A DNA stretch of 64,000 nt, from positions 9,241,982-9,305,981 of the forward strand of contig NC_090781.1 in assembly GCF_040054535.1 (NCBI RefSeq). Direction: 5' to 3'. The stretch is from Antennarius striatus (lineage: Eukaryota > Chordata > Actinopteri > Lophiiformes > Antennariidae). Below are positions 33,763-47,000 of the stretch, piece by piece (the first letter of the stretch is position 1; each line of letters begins with the position of its first letter). The notes beneath the pieces were generated by a model. It was not told where the DNA came from. It saw only the letters and a list, made by a program, of their open reading frames with translations, and did no database searches. Both the position numbers and the translations under genes were made by a program.

Positions 33763-36700
33763 TAATAATAAACCACCCCGCTCCAAAGAAACAAATTAAC
33801 TGTGGAAATAACAATGGTGAAATCCTACAAAGCATTTTTTTTTTCTCATAAAAACAAAGAAAGCAAAGTGAGAAAAGCACTGGCAGTAATCAAAGACGAC
33901 ATGAAAAGTGTTTTGCTGCAAAATGGCAGCATTCATGAAGAGACAGTGCCAGGAGAACAAAGAATGATGGAAGGGAGGGGGAGAAAAAGAAAAGAGACAA
34001 ACAGGACGGGAGAGTAGAGAGGGTGGGAGTCAGGCAGCTACCTTGACCATTTCCACTCCACTACTACCTCCTACATTGTGTCTGCAAGCTTTGAAGCACA
34101 AGGGCTTTAGAGAAAAGTTGAAAGGGAGCGTTTTCATCAAAAATTCATTCCATGGAAGCTGGCGTGGCACCGCTGCTAACCTTTAACCACAGGTCCCTCT
34201 TTCCACTGAGATTCAAAATCAAAAACATACAGACATATGAACTGAATATGAAAACACACAACTGTCCCACTGACAACTCACACTGCTGGTTCTCATCTTC
34301 AGGTGGTAGATGAGCCACCGATAGTTGAACTCGGTCTCCTCGGCATTGACAGACTTTGGGTGGATGCAAACTTTTCCATCAGCTTGGGTGTACACCTTCA
34401 CCCTGAGAAAGAAAAGATGTTGGCATTTCAAGTGTCTGGGACTTCAAGTTTAGGATACCGGTAAAAGTAAAATCCCTAAAACTGAATAAAAACAAAGCAG
34501 GACAGGCATTCATAATAGCTACCTAAAGAACACAATGAAAAAGCATTTGTCACAGTTGACAAGGTGAGAAATGAGAACATGCACCTGTAACAGGAACAGA
34601 TCTCTTTAAAGTAATCCAACGTAAGCTCTCAAAATGGATGTTTGAATCTTACTGAAGGTGACGAAGAATATGTTGAACGTAAAATGTAGTGATTAACTGT
34701 TTACTGTTTGTCATTAAAGAAAATCGTCAGTTTTAATCTGACATGAAAGAAGAAGTCTAGAAAACGTTTCATTGTTTTACAATTGACAATTTATTGACTA
34801 TTAATGACATAACTTGTTGAAACAATGAAAAACAAACTCGTAACAAAAATGTCCATGATGGATTTTTCTCCATCCTCTTATTATTACATCCTGCTTCAAA
34901 GCAGTGCTGTATTGTAATTGACAGATAGATAATTTAATAATCCCGGAGGAAATTGCACAATTGTGAGTGTTCGTTTGTCTGTTCGTAAATTCGTTTGTCC
35001 ACCAAATATCTTCGCAACCGTTGAAACAAAAAGCACATTACTCGGGCGGCAAGGGGATGGAAATGAGATGATGACCTTGACTTTGAGAAAACCAGGTCAA
35101 GGTCAAATTTCCACTTTTGTACACTCGGGAACCGGAAAAGATAGAAAGACGGCCAGTTTGAGTAAGACCATAGATCAAAGCTAGTTCTTTGATCTACCTA
35201 TGCACTAGCTTTGATCTATGGTCAAAGCTAGTGCATAGCTTTGACCTACCCTGAAAGGTCAAAGCTATGCACTTGTCACATACTACTTTCAGGGTACCCT
35301 GACCTACCCTTTGTGGGATGTTGCAGTCTCTGACTGCCTTGTTGTTGTAGTTATTGGGGAGGGACAGTCCGTCTACAGGTCTTGGGTACTACTGTAGAAC
35401 TTGTATCATCCTTTTCCCACATCAGCCTATCTTCTGTATCCTCCTGTCTAACACCGACTGCCCTCATGTCTTCCCTCACTACGTCTACTGTATGTCCTTT
35501 ATCTTTGATCTTCCTCTCTTCCTCTCATTGGTTGTTCCTCTAATGAACTAATTCTTAGTCCTATCCATCCTGGTCACTCCTAACCAGAAACTCATGTGGA
35601 AATAAAAGTGGCATAAAGACTTTTGAGTCTTCAGAGGGAGATATTCTCAGGTACAGAGAATATCTGTACCTGAGAATATCTCCCTGTGATATCATATATT
35701 TCAGGGTGGCACTGAAGGTTTCATTTTCGTCGAAATAATTCTACAATTAAATCCATCAACTAGGGGCTGTCACTTTAACGCGTTAATTAGATTAATTACG
35801 CTGCAAATTAACGTACTACAAGAATTAAAGCAATTAATCACCAGTGGTAAATTTAGCCCATTGAGGGACCCGTAGGCTGCAGTGACGTCTCTTCCCACCT
35901 GCACCACTAGTCAAAAGCAGGGTAACTGACAGCAGAGATGGACGCGACACAGGAGAGCGAGGCAAGCCCACTCGGACCTTTGGGTGGAAAGTTTATTTCT
36001 AAAAAGAACAAAGACGGGACTATCAACAAAAACGCAGTGATTCTGCGCTGCCAATCTGCGCTGTAGACGCCTCCGTCAGTCTGCCCCAGGGCAGCTGTGG
36101 CTACACACGTAGTTACCATCACAAAGTATGAATGAGGAGTGAATGAGTAATGGATCCGATGTGCAACGTCTTTGAGTGTCCAGAAAAGCGCTATATAAAT
36201 CGAATCCATTATTATCATTATTATTATTATTATTTGTGGATTTTAAATCTTCTCTTCTTGGTGTATTCTATTGATTAGTCATGCACTACAATTTTGTAAT
36301 GTCCTAGAATTCAAATCCCTTATTTGGGGGCCTTTAGCAGGTATGAGATTAAAATGCGATTAATTAATTACAAATCCTGTAATTACAAATCCTGGCAGCA
36401 CTACTATCAATGTGCTTTTGCTTTATAAAATAAAACAAAGTTGTTTTAGAAGCAAACTATGAGGTGCTTACTTGTTAATCCAAGCACAAAGAATGCCTCC
36501 TGCTACTTTGGCACAGTGGGAAGTAAACAGGAATCGTGATGCAGTCAACAAATCATCTCTAACATGAAAGTCACACCATGTTACAAAGTCTTCTGTGTCA
36601 ACCAGACCAAAACAACCGCCTGTCTGAAAGGGAACAAACTGTTTGCACTGCGGGACAGATTTGATGTTGTGGCCGACCTCAGCAGCAAAAGAAACCCCCC

Positions 36701-39700
36701 AAAACACAGACAATGCTTTTCTTAAGCAACAAATCCTTTAAATACTGCAGCCATGCAGACTGTGAATAAGTGAACAACAATTCTGTATCCCTTATGCAGA
36801 GGAAATACATCTCGTAGTTTCACAATGCAACCGAGTCTGACGTTGTCAGCCTGACAGAAGTGTCTGTCTCCCTGTTGTTTTCACCCATCTTGTGCACACA
36901 GGTCAGAGTCGCTTCCTTTGACAGCAGCTTTATGAACACAGTATTGATCTTCCACAAAAAAATAACTTCTTATTTTGACTTTTTTTTTTTAAACGGTCGC
37001 AGCAAACCCCGAGGATCCAAACAGATCTCAACAAATTGGCTATTTTCAATCTAACATCACTAAGATAATTACTGACGTCTGTATCTTGTGCAGCCCTTCT
37101 CTTCCCTTTCTGTCTTTGTTTCTCTCCCACTCAGAATAGGTAGACTCACCCCGGCCTCTTTTTGCTGTAAGATGGTCTGATCATGGCAACCTTCGGGTAA
37201 AGCCCAGCTACAATCACTGCCTTGATTAACTTCTCATTATCTGAGGGTTGAAAAGAGAGTAAGAATGAATGATAAATGATAAATTCTTTGCTGTTCCATA
37301 ACGTGTATTTAAGCATATATGAGAAATAATTTCCATCGCCTTAGTCACAATGGAGAAAAGCTCAACTTTTGTTACCTGAGTTGACGTTAGACTTGGGGTC
37401 TTTTGGATCTTTACTGCTGACAAAGCCTGTATGCATTAGATGCTCAGCAAACTGATCCTTCATGTTGTGCAGCATCTGCGTGATCAAAGAACAAATTAGT
37501 GCAAAGAGGCCTTACCCAAGATTTCAAGGTTTAATCATGTATTCATTCATGACACACTTCAGCGTGGAGCTCAACAGCGTTTTCACAATCAGTCTGGCTC
37601 ACCTGGAGCGTGTTGGCAGACAGGAAGTTATCCCAGCAGTAATCCCGCTCATACCTGGCACCGCATTGTTTTGCTTCCTCCCAGCCCTGGTCAGTGATCG
37701 GATGATAAATTACTGGATCAATTCACACAGCAGAAATGACCGAAAAAGGGGCAGACAGCTGTACCTGGAAGGCATTGACAATAGTGAGGTGATCACTCTT
37801 GGAGTTCCTGGACAAGGCCTTTCTTCTCATGTCTGCCATCTTCTCCTTCCCCTGTAATGAGCAACATAAGTCTGACTTTGCAATAGAGGATTAGGAGGAA
37901 TAATACAGCAATGTGATGAAGCCTTCATGTCTGTCAACTCAGTACTCCACCAGGGGTATGAAGAAAGGGTCTTTGAAGCTGAGTGAGGCAGCGATGGTAA
38001 GTACAGGGTTGAGGCAGCCCAACAAAGCCCCGAACAGGATGAGTTTCCCAATGTGAGGTTCCACAGGCAGGCGAGCCAGATGGAAACCCAGCGCTGTCAG
38101 GTTCTCTGAATGGTCCAGGGCATTCTGAATACACAGCAAACACACATTCGACATAGCGTGAGCTCAAACCAGTATTCTTCTTACAAATATCCCCATAAAA
38201 GGAAATCCTCCTAGATTTAAATTAAAACTTCAAACGTTACAGCTTTGTCTTACTTTTAAGCGTGTTAACTTCATTAAATTTGAAGTGAGTTTAGTGTCAG
38301 GTATCAAACAGGGCTACTAACATTCACTTTTGATGCATTAACCTTGTTATAATTAGCACTGACTTCCATCTATTTCTTCCACCACAAGCAACGTAATACC
38401 AACATTTGATCATGTAAGAGATTCAAGACAGAAGACCACACGCTCACATTTCCCAACTGGATATTGTACTTTTCTTGCTGACTGTATAAAGAGATTCTGC
38501 CGATTAAAGCTGGAACAAATATTCAATGGATTAACTCATTGATTAGTATATAAATTGTACAAAACTATTTTGCTAAACAATCATTCTTTCAGTCACCTTT
38601 CAGGCAAAAAACCACAACATCCAACTTCCAAGTTCTCATGTCTGAGGCAATTTTTTATTCTTTTTGTTTTAGGCAGACAGATTTTAAATATGGACTCAAG
38701 TCATAGACAGAGAACAGAGACTAGTCTTGGAGTTGAGATTTGGGACTCAGGCAAAACATTATAAATGTTTATACAGAAATGTTCATTTCTGACAAATTAT
38801 CTGACAAAATGCTTTGGGAGAAAAAGAAAAAAAATCATTTCTGTTTGTTATTTTGAATCTAATTGCCCAACATACTTTTATTTATAAAATATATCTTTAC
38901 ATTTGTTTAAAGTCAGTACTATCCTGGCAGGAAGGTTTTGCACTTTTTTTTAAGGCCAATTCCTTATGATTTACAGTTTCTATGTTTCTATGCTAACCTG
39001 ACCTATGTTTGAGAACACCTTTCAGATTGCCACATATCTGGTTCTACATTGAACTGTAGGGGTCTGTCGTATATAAAAGGCTCCCTAAGTGTTGACTTTT
39101 TTTCCCCATATGATCAGAATATAAAGAAATATCTTTTCAAGATATCATGAAAACGATGCATAATAACACCTCGCCATGTTGAAGTAAATGAATAGAAATT
39201 CCTTGGTCTGGACCCTGATCCTATTAATACGCCTGCCCTCAACATGTGATGGATTTGTCTCGGTTCCTCCAAGTAACATTATGAAATATGGTTTATAACC
39301 AATCAATCAATGACAGAACAAAACAAAAAAAACCAAAATACTGCTTCCATACTTCATCACAGAGAGCACTGGCTATGGTTAGCTTGAGATCTACTCCTTC
39401 TCCTTCATCCACCTTTATCTGTGGGTCGTCCATATTTGTCTATGACTCACTCTATCCAGAGTGTTTTGTCAGACTGATAAATAGCAGGTGGTTGTGCTGG
39501 CTCTTCCTCTTGCCCTTAGGTATTTGGATATGTTCCTTCTACCCAGCTCTGCTCATTGTCCCTCTGTTATTCTGCATAAGCTTTGTCTCTGGTTTCTCCC
39601 AGCAGTTGGTTCTGTTGGAGAATGCTAAAACTATTGTGCTGCACGACTGAGAGCTTCTGGGCTTCTGTAGACACAGTGGTTGGCCGTCATTTCATCCTAT

Positions 39701-42700
39701 CCTATCATAAAAGGCAACAGAACCCAACGAAACCCTCCAGAGTAAGCACAGGCGACAATATCGGAGAAAAGTAAGTGATCACGTACTAAGAAAGCAACAG
39801 GACTAACAGAAATAACACTAAGACAGCCCATTGTTTAGAAGGTTACCACAGAAGACCTAATCAATTAAATAATATGCAGAAGATGGTCTTAGTTCAGTTT
39901 TAACCCAACACAATGTTGTTTTCATGATCTTTACGCAATCTTACCAAGTCTGTGAGGTTCTTGATGGCAAGGCTGACAGCCTTTTCAGTGGGAGGGTCCA
40001 GGGCTTTCACCAGGAATCGAGCTATAGACCCGAGTTTTAATATCTAGGCAAAACACATCACATTTCATGAGATATAAATGTGCAAAGGTATGTAATTATC
40101 TCTGCCGTAAATTCACATCTGTTGGTCCCATGTTTTACTGTTTATGCTGTTTAAACCAATGTTACAGATTCATTTTTTTAAGTGCTGAGCATGAATAACC
40201 ACGTTTTCTAGATTTAAAGTATATTCACATCCAAAGCAAGAGATTTCTAAATGCCCCAAACATCTCCCTGCAATAAAGAGTGAGGAAGCACCGACGCTCC
40301 TGTCTGACTGATGCGTTGGCGGTGGAGTGTTTGTGTATCAGAGAGCATGAGCTCAGGGTTAGCATGTTGTCAGTGTTCTCTCACTTTAAGGACAGACTGA
40401 TCCATTAGTGAGCCTCTTAACCATGAGCTTGAAAAACCCCGCAATACACAAATACTTGAATACATTAAACTGAACTGCGGGAACACACACTAACACATAT
40501 ACCCACTGGTGAAAACTAACACAGCTACCCTACGTGAACTTTAGCTTTATCTTCCATTTGCATTGTTTGAAATATAACTGCATGGAGCAGACTATTTGAA
40601 ACCGAATACTGTAATGGCAAGCAATTAAAGGAGACAGCGACCGTTCATTTAAAAGAGAGAGCTCTCGAGTAGGAGCCATTATGTTCCTGGTAAAAAAACG
40701 CTGGGGAGAACGAGCCAGACGAAAACATTCACCAGAAAGTTTGCATGAGGCAGAACGCGCTGTCATTTGACATCAAAGATCATAAACAGCCTCAGTGCCT
40801 TTCTGCCCATGCAAAACTCATTCAGAAGCATTCTTCTAATTTCTCTGCACATGCACAACCTTGATATGGAGGCAGAGCTCCTCCAGTGGCGTCCTCATGA
40901 TTTCAGGTAGCTGATAGGCATCCAGGAGGCTCGCTCTGAGACCATTGTACAGATGATAGCACTTCCCCGGACACACTCTGAACATATGCATAGAAGAGAG
41001 GTTGTTGTAGATGTGTTATACTGTATCCTTCTTGTGACAAGAGCTTAATCTAAAATCAGTGGGATGAAACTGCACTCGAGAACCAGGTCCTGCTAATTAG
41101 ATCCTTGTTCCACTTGGATTTCAGAGCCGACAGGAAACAAGTGGGAAGTATGTGCTCTTTGGCTTCACTTGTGTGTAGAAATGGGAAAGAACAGTTAGTG
41201 CACTGAAGGGGAAACTTACAAAAGTAGAGATGACAAAACTCCTCCTAGATTAGGATCGCATGGCCAAAGGCAGTAACATATAGGGTGCAGAATCTCACAC
41301 ACACACGCGCACACGCACACACGCACACGCACACACACACACACACACACCTGCCAGCTCGTCCTTTCCTCTGTTTAGCATTGGCCAGGCTAACCCACTC
41401 CTCTGTCATGGTGCTGATGTTGTTGTTGATGTCAAAGTTGGTCTCCTTAATCTTGCCACCATCTATCACGTAAACGACGTCGTCTATAGTGATGCTGTGA
41501 CAGAGCAGTGAGACAGTAAACAGCAGAGGCAAAGGGGAGAGTAAGGGAGAGAGGAAAAAATAGTGGATGGAAAAAAAGAGCAAATCAGATGGAAAAATAC
41601 TTCAAAGAATTCCATCAGGAAGACTTGGCCGAGGCAGACAGACACTCTCATTGAGAAATAAAAATTGAAATGAAGGGTCTATATTTAGTGCAGTGATGTG
41701 AGGGGAGTGCAGGCGAGGCGGCTTCTCTTAATTTGCTCAGCGCTTTGAAAGCATTAACAAATTGCCTGTCAGAGACTCAGTCTGCTCCGTTCAAAGCAGT
41801 ATGACAGTGTTCGTAATCAATCTAAGAAATGCATGCTAATTAGCCCCCATCCCACTGCTGAACACAAACATTCAATTGAATGAGAGAAGCATTTCTTTTT
41901 TTAGGAAATTCACTGAAGGTAAGAGCCAAAAATGTATTTTCAGAATGAAAGCACACACCAACGCATGCGCACACACACGCACGCACGCACGCATGCACAC
42001 ACACACACACCTGGTTTCAGCTATATTGGTGGCAATCACGATCTTTCTAACTCCAGGAGGAGGCCTTTTGAACACCTGTGAGAGAGAAATATGTGATTGG
42101 ACTTTTATGATACTGAAAAGGGAATAAAGACACAAACCAAATGATCCGGAGAACGAGCAGAAGACAGAAATGGTAGAATGCTGACCTGCGTCTGATTGAC
42201 GGTAGGCATGAGGGAGTGCAAAGGGATGATAACAAATCGATCTGAAATGCAATATAAGACAAAAAAAAAAAACCTCAAACAAAGTGCTGTGTGCCAACAG
42301 GAGACACTGCTGCTAGTGTTGGATGCTGCACGACTGTCTAAAAATATGACCTCAGATGTCCTCATAAATGATGACAACGCGATAATTCATTGACATTTTT
42401 CATGTCACTATATTGCTGATATATATATTGTTAAAGAATAAAAGCATAATGATATCATTTTATCATGGTACTAAATAAAGTCCAATTAATCAAAACCCTA
42501 CAATGGAGATTTATATTGTTTTTATTGGAGTACGAATCTGTATGATTCACCGACAAAAACATCCATCTACTTGTCCTCAAAATACACAATTTATCATTTT
42601 AAAATCTGCTCTTTTATTTTATACAGCCTTTATTTAACCAGGAATAAACCAAAGAGTTATTTTACAACGGGGACCCGGACAAGAACTGCCGCATTGCAAA

Positions 42701-44014
42701 GTTACACATAATCACAAAAATTAAAAATAAAGATAAATTCAAAGAAGTTAGGTATATTTATAAAATGTCAGGCAACAATAAAACCTAGTGAATGTTCTAA
42801 CCTTCAGATAATCGTTTAAGGGTGACAACTTTACATCCATCTATCCACCCATCCATTTTCTTGTAGACGAGATGATCATAATCATGCACTCCAGACAAGA
42901 CACCAGCTCATCATGCGGCACAACTACACATACTGTACTACTGTAAATTGTATATTGGACTAGAACAGAGTCAGGAGGATAAAGTGACAAACAAAAACAT
43001 GTACCGTAAATATGTTAATTATGAATGATCTCTTCTATGATGCATTCATTTTCAGGTTTGTACTTCACTTTCAGGTATTTTTCAAGTGTGTTACAGTGTT
43101 TGTACCTGATCTGAACATCTGCTGAGCCATGAGCAGGTCGTTGAGAGAGCTGATGTTGTCCCAGCCAGGCAGAAAAACCAAGATCGCTCCTTCCTGTCAG
43201 TCAAAGATATGTCACAACATTTAGGAACTGAAAGGCAGCCTAAAAACCGTCCGGAAGTCAGAAGAAAGAAAACAAGTATCAAGATCAGCAACAACTGAGT
43301 TTGGTGAGCCTGATGTCCTTTGAACAGCTCCCTCACATTCAGCCAGTCAACAGGGGCAGACATATCATGGCAACTTTATAGCATTGCTTCTCAACTAAGG
43401 GACGGCCTCTGCTTCAATTTATCAGTAATAGACGTGATTTACAATTTTGTCTCCAAGGACACTGATACCCCCACTCCTGGAAAAACTCCAGGAGTGGGCC
43501 ATTCTGCTATCAAAGGTGAATGTGTCCTCAATGCATCAACATTTAAAGTTTTACAATGAGCTGACATTAGTTAAAGACCTGAAAAAAAATCCTGTTAAAA
43601 TTAGCAAGGTTTCCTCTCTTTCTAATTCAGGGCTGGAAGTATTCCATCACAGGAAGTAATAAAAGTTAACTGAGATTTTATGTTATCATAAATAGGAAAA
43701 GGTATAAGGAAACCCTTTTCCAATAAATCAAGGACCTAAATTTAAACAAAAATATTCCCAGGATAATATTAAGCTAGTATAAAATAATCATCATGATAAA
43801 AAAGATTTGTTATTCATTTCCTGACAGGGTAAGGGAAATAAAAATGGATATATAAAATAGCTTCAGAGCCTTGAGCACCAGCACTGTTACTTAACAAATT
43901 ACTGTGTTATTACCCTGCTGGTGCCCACATGGGACCGCATGTATGTGCTTTTGCATAGATAAGAGAGACAGGTAGCATGCCATGTTCCACCTTGTTCCAG
44001 GGTGTTCACTTACA

Positions 44015-44065
<51 letters not shown>

Positions 44066-47000
44066 AAATACAGTGAGCCCTGCTGGCCTACTGTTCAGGA
44101 TGCACACATACATTAGTTGCAGCCAGTGGGCATTCATCAATGCATGCATGTCAAACCCTTGGTGTCTAATCACAGTCCCCTGCAAGATAATTAAGCAATC
44201 TTCACAGTCAAAAGCCTGGCAGATGGCCTGCAGCCTCGCTTCAGAAACTGTATAGACGAATCAGCCAGTTCCCTTTCAGGCTTTTGATAGTGCCACAGTG
44301 AATCAGCTGGTTGACTGGTTAAGGGTGGCCATGACTGATGTAGATTATAGTTTCGTAGGGGAAGGAATAATTATTCTGTCTACCTGCATTAGTCACTCCT
44401 CATTCTGGACCTGTCTGCTCCTTCTGCTCCTCTCTCATATACATTTTTCTTTTCACAAACACAGATACTGTACATAAGTTCCACTTTGCTCTTAAAGATA
44501 CACAAAAGTGAGGGTAAAGTGTTTTCCATTTTTTTGCTCCATCTAATCCAAATATCAAACTTATTGACAATATGCTGGAATGACTGGTACCATGTGGCTC
44601 CATTTTGTCTTCAAGTTGTAACGCAAACAGGGAATTTATTTAAATGTTATATGACAATGTTTTAAATTTGACTAGATTCCTGCTATGGAGAGAATTATGC
44701 TCTTGTTTCTCTCGGTCACAGAAAGAGTAAAAGTGTTCACAAAAATGTTTGATCTCACTAAGTCGGCTGTTCAAGCAAAAGACCTGCAGTCAGGCTTTGT
44801 GTTATTTCCTATTAGTTAAAGTCACTGTGTGTTTGAAATTTAGCTTTCCTGTTCATCTTAGTCAGCCTTCCTCGGAAAGTAACTCTCTCAGTTTCCTTAT
44901 CAGTGTCAACAATCAGTTTATACCATTAGTTACTGCACCAACAATCCTCAGTGATGACCCCAGGATCACAGGGTGTTTCAAGTCTCAGATCATCACACAC
45001 TCTCACCTGTGTGACTCAGCCAGGAGTAATCAGTCCCTGGCTTGTGTATGAGGAGTGTGACACAACAGATCTCTCCTCTTGATCGACTGCAACCTTTGCA
45101 TTTTTATGTGACCCACTCACCGATGGTTCTGGTTGCTGTTCTTTCCTGCAACTCTCTGATCTGAAATCATCTTCCAACTGGACTAGAAGTTGTAAATGAA
45201 ACTCTGATTCCATTGGTTGTCAAATTTGGCCATCGGAAATACTAAAATTGATCTGATATAACTGCCAATCAAACTACATAATATAACTACAATCAAAATC
45301 TTACGAGACATCACACTACGAGAACAGAAATGTAAAAATTTTCAGTGAAAGAAACACTCAATGCAATTAGATAACACACATCCACAGAACAAGTTCCAGT
45401 CATTCCCACTTTAATCTCAGAGAATTAAAAGTGAACTGGAAGACACATTATTTCTGCAGGTGGTACCTCAAAATCAGACACACAAAATGAACCTCACCTC
45501 TTCATTGAGGACAATGTGACGAATCAGTGCATGAATGAGTTCCAGATCAATCTTCTCATCATTGCCCAGCATCTCCACTGTCTTAATGGTGCCGTCAGAG
45601 TATCTGTTAAATGAAAAGAAGAAAAACAGTTAAAAACATTTTTGGTGAAATTCTATGGAAATCGTATGGAAGGCTAGAGTCCAAGGAATCCAAAAGACTT
45701 TGGTGGTCTTCCGGATCAGTTTAACATTGCAGAAAAGGAACGATAACATTTTTTTACTTAACATCCCCATAACATCTGAGACACTTCTGTCTCATTTGGA
45801 TCCAAGTAACATTCCAGACTTGGTTATTCAGAATGATTAAATTTACAAATGTCACAGAGCAAATATGAATGGTGCAGACATTTAGTTAACATCAAGTTGT
45901 AATTGAAACTCTGATTTCATTAGTTGTCTAATCTCTCCAGCAAAAAAAACCAAAGTTGATCTGAAGTAAGTGGTGTGGAAAAAAACAAACAAAAAACTGT
46001 TATCAGATGTATCTGAAGCTAAAGTGAATCATCTGAACTCAGAGTTGGACAAATGGTTTTACTAGCTGTAAATATGCAGTCTTCTTATGACCCATCTATA
46101 CCTCCTTTACAGCTCATCTAAGAAGTATTGACCAAACAAAGAGGGGAAACTATCCAAGTTAAGGACTTTGACTGTGGAAATGACACATGTGCGTTAAACT
46201 CAAGATAGACTGGGCAGCTAGATTGTGAATTACTACAGGAAGAATAAAGATATTGCGATGTTCATATGGACAGCTGACTATTTGTATAAGAGAGACTTGT
46301 CTTATTAATCTCTTGTAAGTCACGACTTTTAAGCTGAATGACTCTTAATGAACCGGCTTCCAGTATATGAAGAAAGAGTGGATACACAATTAACAGAATT
46401 TCTGCTTTGACCATCAACTGTTGTCGTGCTTTCAAAAAAAGTTTGTAGCGTTATACATTCAATACACCTGCAGTAACAACGGTGACACTGACTAGAAATT
46501 GTGTTAATAGGTGAATGTCGAAAAGAAAAAAGGAAGTCACCTTCAGTGAAGTTAGTTCGATCAAAGTATGGATAGGAAACTGCAATCCACAGTAATTGCT
46601 ATGTTTGTTGATCACTTTAAATATACATGCGCTTGATCAACAAGAGGAGTAAATAATATACAGTAATGCCTTTATGTACTCAACTCTGCCAGCCACCCAT
46701 GGCGTAGATAAACCTCTTCAGTCAGGGATGCATGAATAAGTGCTTACTTGACAAATCAAGTGCTCAATTGTCTCTGTACTCGGCTTTTAGTCAACTTGAC
46801 GTTCATATTCAACGTGTGACAATAATTGTCTCATTTCCCAGCTAAACAACACAACCACCAGTCTGGTAGCTTCAATGCCAATTTATATAATCTGCTCTCC
46901 TTTCCAACTCACCTGTCCTCCAATGTGCGAGCATAACAAGGCCAGCTTTCCTGATATTCAATCTCTTTCTCCTCCTTCTCAGGTCTGGAGTTTCGTCCCT

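Larger units (their letters stand above)
34403..37149 (-). other. dhx36 intron 23
   Basis: 2.7 kb packed with repeats: modular repeat copy A (about 34905-35345), a LINE fragment (about 35410-35545), the 22-bp hairpin (35635-35685) and a nested hAT/SINE-like insertion (35761-36401). The minus-strand open stretch around 36470-36710 matches no part of DHX36 and is not an exon. Confidence 0.75.
43194..45497 (-). other. dhx36 intron 12
   Basis: 2.3 kb without exon. Contains a 12-bp-arm inverted repeat (43470-43498) and a (CA)n array (44012-44067). Confidence 0.75.

Noticed and set aside
36468..36713. 81-codon minus-strand frame in dhx36 intron 23 as an extra exon
   Set aside because: Exons 23 and 24 join in frame without it and the mammalian protein has nothing corresponding; no similarity recognised.
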